Source: Styela clava
Lineage: Eukaryota > Chordata > Ascidiacea > Stolidobranchia > Styelidae
Assembly: GCF_964204865.1 (NCBI RefSeq)
Contig: NC_135257.1
Location: 7,338,151-7,402,150 of the forward strand
Direction of reading: 5' to 3'
Length of the DNA: 64,000 bases
The notes beneath the pieces were generated by a model. The model saw nothing but the letters and a program-made list of their open reading frames with translations, had not been told where the DNA came from and did not search any database. Below, one piece after another: positions 47,401-60,965 of this stretch; the stretch's first letter is position 1, and each line of letters begins with the position of its first letter. The translations under genes and the position numbers were made by a program.

Positions 47401-50400
47401 TAGATAGTCATTAAATAAGTATTACATTATCACGAATTGTTTACTCTTAAACGATGAAAACATTTAGTCTTTTAGACCAAACAACATACTTCCAATTCAT
47501 CCTGAGGTAACACGAGTGTAAATGGAATATGCTTCTTGGTATCTTCTGGCATTGCATGTATGAAGTACTTCAGCATCTTTCCGGAGGATTCCTGTAAATA
47601 CAGGGTGTCTCAAAAGTAAGTATACACATTTAATTTTGATTTGCTTTTCAGGTACTTATCATAGAGCGTTAATTTCTTCAGAAAACATAGTATGGATAAA
47701 TGGTAAAATTTAGGATATGTTTGCATTTTCCGACAACCCACAGAATGACAAGGAGATTAACTGACCCAAGAAATAAAGTGCAGAATTGCTGTTTGGCAAA
47801 AAGCATATCAATCAGTAAAGTAAACTCAGCCTCTCTTTAATAGAGAATTTGGAATTCATTCTGTTGTGAATGTTTTGCTCAGAGCGTCCGCTCCTTGGTG
47901 TTTCTGATCGTTGTGCATCAACTACAGATCCTTTTTTCATAAATTTACGATAAATTACATAAATTGTTCGTCGTGTAGAAGCCGAATTAATTCCAAATTG
48001 TCAAACAGCAATTTTGCATCTCATTTCTTGGGTTGATGAAAAATGCAAACAATACCTAAATTTTACTACTTATCCGTACTATGTTTCCTAAAGAAAAGAA
48101 CGCTTTATGAAGAGTACATGAAAAGCAAATCAAAATTAAAAGTGTATACTTACTTTTGTAAGTACATCTTGTATATATATATATATATTTATATTATTTA
48201 ATAATAACTTTGTTTATAATGTATTGTACAAACACTAAATAATGTTAATGAATCAATTCTGTGTTTCAGATCTTACCAATTAATCAAATTAATGTGATTT
48301 CACAAAAATTTTAAGATGTTACTCCAGTCAAACTCAGAAACATAATAGCTGGACAATGAATTAGCACATGCTAAACAAAATGAAAACAAGATTTCACTTG
48401 AATGAACGATCTACTTGATTTATTTTCTGATGACTACACTAATTTTCATATCACTTTCGTAGTTTAAGCAAAACATTGTTTAAATATGCACTCATCATAT
48501 AGACATGCATTTATGATGCAGTAAAATGGGGTAAGCCCCAGATGAGTCACAAAACGCCATTTTTTCTCAATTTAACGAAATATTTTTGTCCTTGTAATTG
48601 GTCATATGTGACTGATGTTGAATCGTAGTCCTAAAAACTTCAAAACTGTTGTGATCATGAAAATAACCCTATCACAATTACCAGTAAATGTTTTCCATGA
48701 ATGTGATTTTCATCGAAAACAATTCCTTTCAAGCAGTTCATGTCGATACTGACATCGGTAACTCGAGTTGTTTCCCTGGAAACATTGTACAAAGTTTGTG
48801 TTCTATGTTTCATTGTCGTCGGTAATAAACAAATATACCGTTTCCAAAAACAAATAAAAGTCTACGCGTCTATGGTTACGAGTTCGTGATACTTGTTTAT
48901 GCAAATCAGACATGAGAGACTATAATATTTATAACCATAACTTTTGGGTTTTTCAATATAACAACGTAGTTCCTTCAAACCTCGGCTCCGCTTCCAGTGG
49001 TTGAAAATGGTAGCTGAAAGTTCATTACTCATTTCAAAAAAATCTGTGCGCTCCATAAAATTCCTTTTTCCCTACGACGTTTTGTGTGATTACGCCTTAA
49101 AATTTGCGCACTGTACCGTGATTTCGTGATCAAATCTCAGTGATATGGTGGTCAGACTACGGGTACTGTAAAAGACTGATACTTTGTGTTGGCCTCCGTG
49201 TCCATATATTTGAGCATCCCCCCTTTTTATTATGTCATTTTTTCGCACACTCATACTTTGTGTCGAGAAGCGAATGATTGATTGATAGACCAATATAGCG
49301 CCTTTTCATATATTTTCAAATTCGCATTATTTAGTAAATATTATTGACATGATTGCGTAAAAGTGCTTTCATACATTATTTATATATACCTAAGAAATAC
49401 AGGTATTAGCATGTCAGCCTCAAATTCCTCTTCTTCGTTCAACCAATAAAACGCATCACTTCCGAGATGTCCTGCAATCTAAAATATAAAAAACAATTCC
49501 GTCAGAAACAAAATACTAGTAATTCAAATTAAAATAAATATTTCAAAAACATGAACTCAGATTCTAAAATATATTGTAATGCAAAATTAAACCAATTTAC
49601 ACCAATATGCTAGGGTAAAAACAAACGTTTATGTTGCTATATAGCCAGTGGCGTATCTACGTAAAATTGCGTACATGGCAAAGTTTAAAAATGCGCACCA
49701 TTGGTCGTTGACTGATAATTTCAACGATTATAAAAAATTTTTATTGAAATATTTTACGTTGGAAACATTTCGCCCTTTTTGCGCCCCTACCCAAACCACA
49801 GTACAAAACCTCAGATACACCACTGTCCATAACTCTCGAATCCAACAACTCGAAAGAAAATGCAAATCAAGTGGAGGTATTTTGTTGAATGTTTATAGCT
49901 GACTATTGATTGAAACAATTGATGTAGCTTCGGCCATATTCTGTCAATGAATGATTTATGTTATAGCGATGGACCTTAGCAATTTGTTTGGTTAAATGCA
50001 CTATTATTAAACTTTTAGCACTCTCAGTTCACATTAATTTTTTTTGTACTGTATCAGTTTACCTCGTTCAGAAACACTGGTGCGTATTGACCGATTGTAA
50101 ATGCGGAAATCGGTACACAGCTAGTTTTATTCATTGACTCCTGATAATTTTTGTATTTGATGACAAGTTGCTCCGGATCGGTTTCACCCGAATTGGCCAT
50201 TCCATCCGTGAATACAATCATCAAATCTTGATCATGCTTTTCAGAATCTCTAGATAATGAGGAACGTTACAAAAACGTAACAAAATGAAAGAACTGTGAA
50301 TTTGTTTTATGGAAGCTTACTGTTTAAGCACATGTAATCCTGCCATCAATCCAATTTCGAGATTAGTGCCACCTCTTGTATGGAGACTTCTAATAACGTC

Positions 50401-51362
50401 TTTTGCTTTAGTCTGAAAATATATATATACAGATATATATACGTACAAACATAGATGATATGGTTCAATAATATTTCATTTTTTTTTCGAATAATGGTCG
50501 TAGCATTTGTTGAAAACACTGTGCGAAATCCACCAGAAACCCGAACAATACCTTGTACCCAAGCCTGGATTTGGTTTAATTTTGCCAAGTTTATGAGAAC
50601 ACAATCTTTTTCATATGTGCTTTTACGCAAGCCCAAGCTCGCCTGGAAAGCAAAAAGTTGTCATACTTGGGTACATACCCGGCCTTTACACAAGACCAGG
50701 CGAAGGAATCAAACTTTGTGTAAACATAATATCGCAATATATAAAATGTATATATATACATAGTGGAGCGATTCAGTTATTTTAGAATACTACGATTATT
50801 ACTAACCTTAGCGGCATTGTTCATCACAGTCATCTTCATATCTGTATTGACATCACGAGAAAACGTAACTATGGCGAGTGAATCTGCATTTGCGATGTTT
50901 TGTACGACCAGTTCCGCGAATATCTAAATAAAAATAAAATTTTCCCTAGGCAGGTGGCTGTTATTCATAACGTTGCCACTTTTTAGCAGTATAATATTAC
51001 CTTCACCCTGTCGAGTAAAGATTCTGATTCTTTGCCTATGTGACTGTCCATACTTCTACTCACGTCAATTACAAGGACGTAACGTAAAGGTAATCGGCGT
51101 TGAAGGTTTGTTTCAATGGCTGATAGTTCCATCGCGACTTCAACGATCTATAATGTTCAAATTCAGAAATAATTACTTCTAAAGTTTTGTATTGTCAGCA
51201 ATCAATGCAATGTACTACTAGCCTTGGATACAAGGACAAGGAATATTTTGCTTCAATGCCTACCTGCTTTTGAGTAACTTGACAAAAATATTTTGTTTGA
51301 AGTTGATCTTTGCCTTCGGTGGTCGAGACTGCCGTAGCACCAACTGCTTGTCTTTTGGACAT
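44458..51362 (-). CDS. VWA-BRCT protein, tandem copy B, 16 exons
   Basis: Exons: 51264-51362, 51001-51147, 50807-50923, 50321-50412, 50063-50249, 49390-49478, 48682-48775, 47490-47591, 47242-47383, 46803-46968, 46371-46544, 45885-46026, 45677-45717, 45166-45275, 44772-44872, 44458-44571; all phases agree, 638 residues. It is the closest relative of copy A: exon 2 differs at 5 of 49 residues and exon 6 is identical. MIDAS is intact (DVSRSMD, GGTNL, VFTDG). Exon 10 has one extra residue and exon 13 lacks two (basic stretch KRTKMK), so both changes keep the frame. The BRCT-like end is kept (IIKCGGRPG, PIVREDYIYQCIKDKKI). The exon 2 donor is GTAATA, better than that of copy A. No disabling change was found, so this is an intact gene, not a pseudogene. 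Confidence 0.85.
47601..48171. mobile_element. Mariner-like foldback in intron 8 region of gene B
   Basis: Ends CAGGGTGTCTCAAAAGTAAG and an inverse ending CATCTTG are flanked by TA. Long inner arms share AGTATACAC and TTAATTTTGATTTGCTTTTC. The left half encodes, on the plus strand, a transposase-like helix-turn-helix start (CRIAVWQKAYQSV, about 47792-47830). The right half encodes, on the minus strand, KFMKKGSVVDAQRSE (about 47895-47955). The frames are broken. It lies between exons 8 (47591) and 7 (48682) of gene B and is absent from gene A. Confidence 0.85.
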
Positions 51363-51575
51363 TTTATTGTTAACATTTAATTTATCACACTCCAATAATT
51401 ACAATCTACATTATTAAAAAAATATATTAAAAATAACAGCCTTCTATCGGTTCAATAATCTTTAAGTACTAAAAATGTGATATCGATTGTGTCATTAGTT
51501 GCGAGAAAGCCGATTTTCCAACAACAACAGCAATAACCTCAGCGATAAAAATTAAGCAAAACGATCCATGCGAAC

Positions 51576-52849
51576 CAAATGAATCCACAAGTTTTGGATG
51601 CGGCACTGGAAATGAGTTCTGAACTAAATATCCTACATGTCACAAGTACAACGTGATATGGTTTAATATTTTTCCGAATCGACTAAACTTAAAGGGAAAC
51701 CTTTTTAATATTGTGAGCAAAATACTCTTTCCGCCTTTGTTCTCTTAAATTGTTATTTGTTGATCTACTCGACTGGGAGTTGCTTCTTTCTTTCATAACG
51801 TATAGTTTCAAGTTTGTAAACAACAACCATTCAATGTCAACGAGTTTCCATGAATGTACTTATTTCCTATCTCCGATCTAACAAATCTACTTATTTGTTA
51901 TCTCCGACTATTTGTCCTCGTGCTGCTGACTTGTAATATTTCAAGTGTTGTGTCACGGCGACATCTTCTCCAAAACAATACACAACTATGTAGCTTGTCA
52001 TTGGTTGCTTACGACTTTTATGTCAGAAACCGTCCTAACTTCAATCCAGAACCAATAATTTTTGCATATTTATTTGCATTGAACACCAATTTTCAATTTT
52101 GATTTGTTGAGACGAATCCCAATGAAACATATCAGAGGCGGGGAACCCCCGTGCAATATTTGTATGTTTTGCTGTATGTACGAATAATTCTAAAAACTGT
52201 GAATGTATATACAAACGAAAGCCTAAAATTTGTAAAAAAAAATCTTTAAAATGTAGAATGTCTAATAATAGTGATAAACTCAATAAGTATATGATTATAT
52301 TAAAACAATGTAAATATAATAATATAGGGAACCACTGTACTGGCGGAATTTTAGGCCTATGGTGCCACGGAATCCCGCGTGAAAACAACTCCTATACACA
52401 TACAGTATATTGAAATGTATTTTATTTAGGAGTTTAACAAGGAAAGTTTCCGAGCAACGCTCTTCGTCCTAATATTTTAAAAGGCATATTAATAATGCTA
52501 CGTCATTCAAGCTGTCACAATTCGATGACAATATATTATGGTATACTGTAAATAGTATCGGTCAAAAAACGAGCAAAATCTTTACAGCTGAACATTAAAT
52601 AACACTGAAATAAATACATGATAAATTGATAAGACTGAAAAATTTAGAATGCCGAATTCGTAAGAAAAGAATATACAAGGTCGAATGCATAGGATTGAAG
52701 AAACGGCGATCGAGGAACCCATGTGCACCCATCTAATTCTACGATAATCCAGTCATGATATAGTATCCAGTATATGGTAATTTTATCAATTGTTTGAGCG
52801 GAAAATGGGTCTCGCATTATGAAGATCCTTCTTCCAGGCATTCATGATA
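51576..52849. other. Intergenic between copies B and C
   Basis: No gene was recognised. This should hold the promoter of gene B and the 3' UTR of gene C. AATAAA on the minus strand near 52415 may be the poly(A) signal of gene C. Confidence 0.4.
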
Positions 52850-55800
52850 TTAACTTTTTCGAAAAAGATAACTTTCCATATTTAAAAACTTTTTTCTTCT
52901 AATGCATTCAAACAAAAAATCCTTCCGAACGATTGGAATCTGAAAATTAAGACATAATTTCTTAGCATCTTATTATGATAAAATAAGTTATCATACGCTT
53001 ATTAAATATTTGTATATAACTTCTTAGTGAGAATGTCTTTTAGACCCCAGAAATGTGAATATGAAAATTATATATTTTTTAAATTTTTAAATAAGAAGCC
53101 TATTTCCAAAATAATTTATTGTGTGAGAATTGAGACGATGAGTTTACAAATATGAATTTAGTTCATAGTAATTAAAAGTAAATTTCATGTCTGCTGGTAG
53201 AAATCCATCATCAAATCCTTCATTGTACTTAGACTTAGTATGTTATTGAGTATACATTGTACCTTTACTTTTCTAGAATCACGAACTGACATTGAATTTT
53301 TTTTATAATCTTTTTTGCAACAAACGAGTAAGAAATCATCATAGTTCTTTTCGACATACCAGCCAGGTCTCATTTTATAAGGATTCACAATAACAAAATA
53401 TTCTGAAAACAAGTTCTGTCAAATAACACTCGCCATAAAGCTAATTTATTTAATATTTTTTCTAGTTTGATAAGTCCTCAATTTTAAACAATAAGCTGTA
53501 TATATTTAGATTTCTGTATATACATGTTTTACAGTTTTATATATATATAAATCGTTGTATCACAAATGCTATGGTTTTATTAATGCTATGATTTTATTAA
53601 TTTTCATTGATAAAATCGATAACTACCTTGCAATTCATATACTTTAAATGAGTATTATAACAAGATAAATGAATATTATAATAAAATATATTCATATTTA
53701 TTTTCTTTAACGGAAATATTTGACTATTGGCACTATTTGAAAATTGCGCTACGATTGTATGGTTGTATGGTAACATTGGACTTCACCAACAGTTTTTTGT
53801 TTCATCGATTAAAGTCTCTATGTAAAAAGATTGTAAATTAATATTTTTTGAGAAAAATATACAATACCTGGCCTTCCTCCGCACCTTATTACAATTTCTG
53901 CATACGATTCTCGTTTCGCTCCAATTTTTTGTGTTCGCAAAGTTTCTGATATGAGTATCGTTTTCCCTTCGAATACTCTACAGATAAAATTAAAAATTTG
54001 TCATATCGTCACGCTAATAACCGAATTGCGTAAGCCATTTTTAGAAGTTTTGAGAAAAACGTAAAAAACTTCCTAATGATATTGTTATGCCATTGAGAGT
54101 CAATAATTTGCCATGGTTCAATTTTTTGATCGTAGCCGGATTTAAGTTAATTTGTATTATGCAGTTAAGTGACGTCATAATGGCGCACTGTGACTCAGGA
54201 AGAAATGTGTCTATGACTTGGGGACATACGCATTTTTGCAACTTTACTATATGCACCAGTCCTGAAAACCAAACATTCCAAAAACGAATGTATTTCTCAG
54301 TATCTACAATGTCTAATCTCCAAAATAGCTAATCAGTTTCAATTACATTATTTTTTATGTTTAAAAATATATATTTTATCAATATATATAACACGTTCTG
54401 CACACCCACCGAAATAAGACTAAGATTAAATAAAAAGAATAAAACAGCAATGCACCCAATATAAAAGCCAACCAAGGTGTATTGGACTCGGACAATGAAT
54501 ATCACAAGTGCACGCCTTCCTATACTGTAGTATAAATTCAAATTAATACGCACTAAGCTAGAATCCGAGATGCAAAAACTCGAAAATACTTCGCCGAGGT
54601 TATTTTGCCTTTGTGGCGTCACAATAGTCCTGCGGTAACAATGATAAATCATTATGACGAAACAATTTCACAAATGTGCATGTCATACTAAATCTCCGTT
54701 TTTATGAGTTTCGGAATTCTTAAAATAAAATCTGAGTTAACAGACAGGTGCGCAGCATCACATAAATACCTATTTTATAAAAAACTCAAAATTATCAAAA
54801 ATGACTTACGCAATTCGGTTATTAGCGTGACGATATGTCATCTCTGTTTTTCTTTAAAATTCAAGACGATTCTCCGTAATTAAGCGGTTAAGTTACACAA
54901 ATCATAGATGTTTAGACTGCCATACTGTATTTCATTATTTTTGAAATTTGAAAAAGAGCTATGAATGGCGATTTTAAATGTAATGTAGTATATTTTGATG
55001 ATGATGACTTTCAACGAGGTTGTTCTAGTAGAATTTGAGTGATGATTGCCAATCATGTTCTTTATTTAGATGTTTATTTGGGTAGTTATTTACTTTCAGT
55101 TCACAGATGTCAAAGCAACGGCTTTTGAGCAAGTGGATATTATCTCAGAATTGCCCAGTCCACTACCCGTAGCTACGAATAAGCGAAATGTGAAAAATCT
55201 TGGCAGTTTTACATCTAAATACAAATATTCAAACAGATCTCTAAAACGTACTTGGAGGTTCCGAAATCTTCAAGCCTTTTGAACTTTTTTACAATCTGAA
55301 ACAAACGAAAGAGAGAGAGAGATTTTATAGGAAGGAAAATGCGTAAAAATAAATTATTGTTTCGACAAATACCATTGAGTTGGAGGAAATTCCAAATGAT
55401 GCAACTGTTCGCGGAAACAAATAGTCATTTAAGAAGATTGCACAAGATATACGCAAAACTACTGCCAGGTAATATGCTGCGAAGTAATTCACCTAAACTG
55501 AAAAAGTACTTATTTTAAAAAATCAAAACTTTTTATCAACAGGTTAAATACCTACTCGTTCGTATTCTCTCAATCTTTTCTGAATATTTTTGGGCATGTA
55601 CAGTTGTTTTTGCTCCATGTGATAAACACCTTTTGCAACGGGCATTTCTGTAGCGATTGATGATTGTAAAGCTGCGATTCTTCCGTAGTTATATGGACTG
55701 TATACAACAAAATAATAAACCGGAAATAAAAATCAGAATTTTTTTATATGAATTAAAAGATAATTTTAAATAGATAATATAATATCACCAATTGAAATTT

Positions 55801-58800
55801 ATTGTAATATGGCCGAGAGACCATGAATATATTTCATTTGGAAAACGCAAAAGCGTCAAACACAAGAAACCCCAATTTCTTTCATTCTTCAAGTTAATCT
55901 ACCTCTATCTCATTTCCAAACTTATGACTTGCAAATCGAGAATTAGCATCATGGTCAGTGCTCATACATTACTTTAGTAGAAGTATGTACATAATTTAAT
56001 TTTTACTTCAAAATCAGCATAGCAGGTGATAAAATAAAGCGAATTGAAACTGATTACAGAATTAGATTGCAAGACTTTTTTTATATTCCACAAACATTTC
56101 TACATTTACAACAATTAGCTGTGACTTTTAATGGTGGAATTTGATATTTGATAACTTCTGATACATAATAGTTGGCGTCGATTGTTGATTAACGGCGAAC
56201 CCAAACCCTATGGGACAGCATAGCGAGATAGATGGACGCGAACCCATGTGCACGAGTCGTAAGTCATTGTGGCATTGCTGTGTGATGTGAAATCTACCGA
56301 GTTATTAATTGGAAATTTTGGAATGTACTTACTTGGCGATAGATTTGCCAAAGTTCAACCTTTCAATCCAGTCATCTGCACATGCGTCAATTCTTGCTGT
56401 GCACTGATTCTTATGTCCGAAAATGACAGTTCTGTACGTTGTCTTGATGTCGAGGATACTGGAAATGGCTTGTTCAAAAGAATTGACTGTGAGATGATCT
56501 TCCTCTTCTCTAAAACGAATAATAATTAGTATATATTGCAATCGCAAAATATGCTAAGATTCGATGCAAATTGAAGTAAAGTAGATTAAACGGAGTGTGG
56601 AAGGATTGCAACACATCAGTGTATAGATAGAATATTCAATATTGTATAATATTGGGTACCCCTGAAGTATGCGCGCCAAGATGTCGCATAACCTGAACCC
56701 TAACCTGGTACACAACTTGAGTTCAGGTTGTGCGCCATTTTGGTGCGCATACTTCAGGAGGTCCTAAAATTGTATAGAGGAGTTTGATAGCTACCGGTAT
56801 ATGTGGGATTAGTAGCGCGAATGATGAAAAATCTTGATTTACGACGGCATAACATCGTATGTGAGTTTTCGAAAGCGCTACCGGCGCAGGCGGTAATAGC
56901 GCTACTGACCACTGATCGCAACGAACGAGATTTAATTTTAAGTTAATTCATCCGTTTATTAAAGAGTTTTAAAATCTCACAGTATATGGTATAGAACGTT
57001 GTCCAGTTCATTCATACTCAATTCTCTACAATCTTCTCTCACGATCATTTCTAAAGCTTCCTGAGCTGCAATCCAAGATGAATCCACTATATTGTTTTCA
57101 ATCGTGTACGCTGCAATGCCGTCAGTGATATCTGAGTATCTTACTCCTTTTTCTGCCATACAATTGTGAAATATTAAAACAACGTCATAATATACTAGCA
57201 AATTGAACTTTGGTATATGAGCGCACTTAGTAATTACCGATGTATTAATGTATGTAGTAATACATGTACCTACCTCTTTTACCTCTGGCTCTGCATTTCC
57301 TCAAATTCAAAGCAGAAAATAATACAAAACCGTTTAACTCTCTCTTTTTCAAGCTTCCATCCGTAAAGCTAACTTTGATTTCGACAATCCTTTCCTTTCG
57401 AAAATTCTGTAAATTGAGATAATTTTGATTATATGCATATGTTTGATTGAATTTAAAAAACGGTGATATACAATTACATGTATTGTTAGTCGATGTTGAA
57501 AAATTATTACAATTATTTATATTTTTGTCATTATTCCAAACGTGGTAAAGAAATTTACAACTGCAATGTGAGCGGAGTATAAAGTTTAGCGATTGTCGTT
57601 GTTTTCACTCTTATCTGTTATGCGCACGGGTAAAACTGTACAATTTATACATAAATGTAAGGGTATTGTTACTATTTGTTCGCTTTGTAAATGTAAGTCA
57701 ATATGCCTCGAGTCCCAAGATTACTTCTGCTTATTTGATTGACATAAGTTGCTCTATTATACATAACAATATCATATTATACTTTACCTTTAAACTCCTC
57801 TCAGGTGGGATGATTGTAAATGAAATGTGTTTCTTGACTCCTCCCGGTATAGAATGCACAAAATATTCCAGTTCTGACAGAGATGAGCTCTGTGACGGCA
57901 AAATTTTACTGTTGGCGCATTCAAATATAAATAATTAGGTACATTGTAATCACTGAAGTAGTTAAAAATTTTTTTTCTCAGTTAATGTTTCTCTTCAACT
58001 ACTGGACAAATTGCGTTAGAATTTTCAGTGGTTAAAGATTGTTGTTGTCGCTAAACGTTTATTACTTTATTCATTCCTAAATTTTCCATGAATCCCATGA
58101 TATTTGATATCCAAAATTATGCAGTTATATTTTTACTCGTGGAACGCGGTTTTTAATCCGCTAAACGTGACAACTGACTTCAGTTTTGAGATCGCAAACT
58201 CGTGTCACGCGAAAGTCGAAATCTTTTCGATACCAGTGACGCACTGTAAACTAGGTAAGGTAAGTTACTGTAAACGGTAAAGTACTGTAAACGATTTGAA
58301 AGTGCATTTGTGAGTCACATCATTTGATATTTTAATTCACTCTGGCACAATACGCATTAATTGCCATCGTTACATAGGGCCGGGTAATGCTAGGACACTC
58401 CGGGTACAGGTTCTAGTAAGTTCAGAAGTTATCATGCTCCACAGTTGCAGTTTCATCCACTTAGATATGATTTATTGGGAAATTGTGGGTAAAAAATATT
58501 TAGTTTAAGCCTCCTTGTACTTATATTTGAGCATTGTTCTCTTGTTGCTTGAAGTCCTTAAGCAATAATTTACGCTGCCCTGTCTAGATGAGTATTAGGT
58601 ATGGATAAAATGTTACTTGTAAATGTTTTCTTGACAAGGAATCGGCATCGAATGTAAAATCCAACAAGCACTTCATTTGAATAGTAATGTCTGATATTGC
58701 AGTTGTCTCCCTGTCATATAGTGATAGTGAAAAAGCGTAGATAAATAAAAATTAAAACCGCCAAAAAGATTTACATAATCTTATATCAATAGAAGTACAC

Positions 58801-60965
58801 CTGTTTACTAACGAGACGAAGACATTATGCTGAATTATTGATGATATGCTGTTAATCAAGTGGTTATAGAAATATATATAATAACTTATATACTGGCTCA
58901 GTTGTTTTTGTCACCTCAAAAATATTGGAAGAAGCATATCGGATTCAAAGTCTTCTTCCTCGTTCAACCAGTAAAAAGCTTCACTTCCCAGAAAATCAGC
59001 TAACTGAAAACATTACGGATTGATTATAGAAAGTCAGTACAATTCTTTCGGAATTTACGAAGTTAAAAGAATTCAATGATCGTATTTGTGATTGTAACAA
59101 ACTTCTGTAATCTCACTTCTGCTAATAAGACAGGGAGGTATTGGCCGATTGTGAATGCTGATACGGGAACACAAGTTTTTCTTCCCATATTATCTTGACG
59201 TTCTTTGTAATGTTTCACCAGAGCTTCTACATCTTGTTCCCCTGTGTTTGTTTCTCCGTCGGTGAAAAGTATAATGCAGTCCCGGGAATGTGGCGAAGGA
59301 TTCCTGGTTTGAAATATTCTACGTTTAATTGAATGCTCCCTTTCTGCTAGTTTTTTTTTTCAAGGTATTAATTTGTATTGATATCTATACATAAGAACAA
59401 AATTTACTTTGCTATGACATCAAGTCCAGCCATCAATCCGGATTCCAGGTTCGTGTTTTGCTTCGTATGAAGATATTGCACAACATTTCTTGCTAATTCC
59501 TGAAATTAGTAATTAAGTTGATGTATTCTTAGAACTTGCATTTGCGGGTTTTTTATTGTAGTGATGGGATTCAGTTTAATTTTCCCCATCTTGGTATATC
59601 TATTGGCTAATTAAGGTAACCATTGATCACGGCTTTCTCCACACACCACCCAAACGCATCTATTCTTTACTTTTATTTTTTTGATTGCATATGAAGTAAA
59701 CCTAATTTTACACAATAAATAGGCATTGGTATTAAACAAGTAAAGCTATTGACTTTTTCATCTTCTGACATGACAGTCATTTCTAACTCCACTTCTGCTT
59801 CATCGGAAAACGTCACAATTGCCAAAGAATCTTCTTCTGATATTTCATCAATGACTAATTCGGCAAATATCTGAACCAGAAAAATTTAAAACTTGATCAT
59901 TATTGTAGCTTGTATTTAGCTAATAGCTTCACATTAGGATTAACTCGACAAGCATTCAGGATGCTCCGCTTAGATTGGTATTTTAAAGGACAGCCTCCAG
60001 TTTTCCTGACCAAAACCCGTAGACTTTCTAAATTTAATTTTGTACCTTCACTCTGTCAAGAAGTGAATCAGGTCCATGACCGATTTCAACTCCCATACTG
60101 GAGCTTACATCGATGACAAGTACATATCGCAGTGGAATGTGCTTAGTCATTGACTTGTTTGTTGCCCAAATTTCTGTCACGATATCAACACTAGGATCCC
60201 CAAAACTTTTTACCTGCAATGAAAAATCATGAGTGTATAATTACCATGCACGTAAACAAAAATGCTTAAAGAATCCTATGATATTATTTATTTTAAATGG
60301 TCAAATATGACCATGGTTTTTAATATTGGCAAGAGAATAGAACATAAATATATATATGTATCTGTTATATAGGCATGGTTTAATTTATACTGCGTTTATT
60401 TGAGATTTATACTATTTTAGTAATATTTGACTACTTCGACCTTTGACTCCAAAAAGCTCCTTTGACGTTTTCTCAAACCTATACCAACAAGTTTACATGT
60501 TTAAAACCGCAATTTTTATTTAAAATATTCAACCACTTGCCAATATAGACCCCCCCACAATCAATTTTATTTAGAACCTTTTTTGATAATCTGAGTCTCT
60601 ACTATAGATACGATTAAACAATAATTTATACCGAAATTTATGACACATAAAAAATAACTGACAATCTTTACAACAAAGCTTCAAAATCCGTACTTTTCAA
60701 AATAGTGAGCGTCTGCTAAAATTACAATTGGTATGTCACCGTTGAATTATTGCTGATTTGTCACTGTTACGGAAATGAACGAGGAAGGCTATGCCCCGGG
60801 AAGAGAAAAAAAATACGAAGTTATTTATTTTATTCCTATATTCTAATAATTACCAACCTTTCCATTGTTGACCTGGCAGTAATGCTTTGTACAAAGTGTA
60901 TTTCTATCACCTTGACTGTTTCTTTCTTTTTCATCACAATCGCTGTCACTCGATGATGATGACAT
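52850..60965 (-). CDS. VWA-BRCT protein, tandem copy C, 16 exons
   Basis: Exons: 60858-60965, 60046-60213, 59754-59870, 59408-59499, 59117-59303, 58915-59003, 58617-58710, 57788-57889, 57274-57406, 56981-57152, 56333-56509, 55556-55697, 55252-55295, 53868-53977, 53263-53402, 52850-52939; all phases agree, 654 residues. Intron positions and phases match copies A and B throughout, but the protein is clearly more diverged. It has a Ser/Asp-rich start (MSSSSSDSDCDEKER), an intact MIDAS (DVSSSMG, NTNL, LFTDG) and the same middle and C-terminal parts. BRCT-like motifs are IVIRCGGRPG, FLLVCCKKDYKK and IPIVRKDFLFECI. Its C-terminus is shorter by about eight residues and exon 15 is longer by 13. The exon 3 donor GTCAAT is unusual. 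Confidence 0.85.
53998..54842. mobile_element. Foldback element in intron 13 of gene C
   Basis: The left end ATATCGTCACGCTAATAACC then GAATTGCGTAAG recurs inverted at the right end (CTTACGCAATTCGGTTATTA then GCGTGACGATAT). The arms are about 55-60 bp and the whole about 845 bp. Open frames inside show no recognisable protein. Confidence 0.8.
56655..56764. mobile_element. Short foldback MITE in intron 10 of gene C
   Basis: CCTGAAGTATGCGCGCCAAG on the left pairs with TTGGTGCGCATACTTCAGG on the right, separated by about 60 bp. The inner part also pairs (TAACCTGAACC with GGTT). A target duplication was not clear. Confidence 0.75.

Larger units (their letters stand above)
42150..51575. repeat. 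Segmental duplication, copy B
   Basis: Direct counterpart of 28900-41385. It holds the matching repeat-rich flank (42.15-44.4 kb), the whole VWA-BRCT gene B and about 200 bp upstream of its ATG. It carries its own private insert at 47601-48171. Confidence 0.88.
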
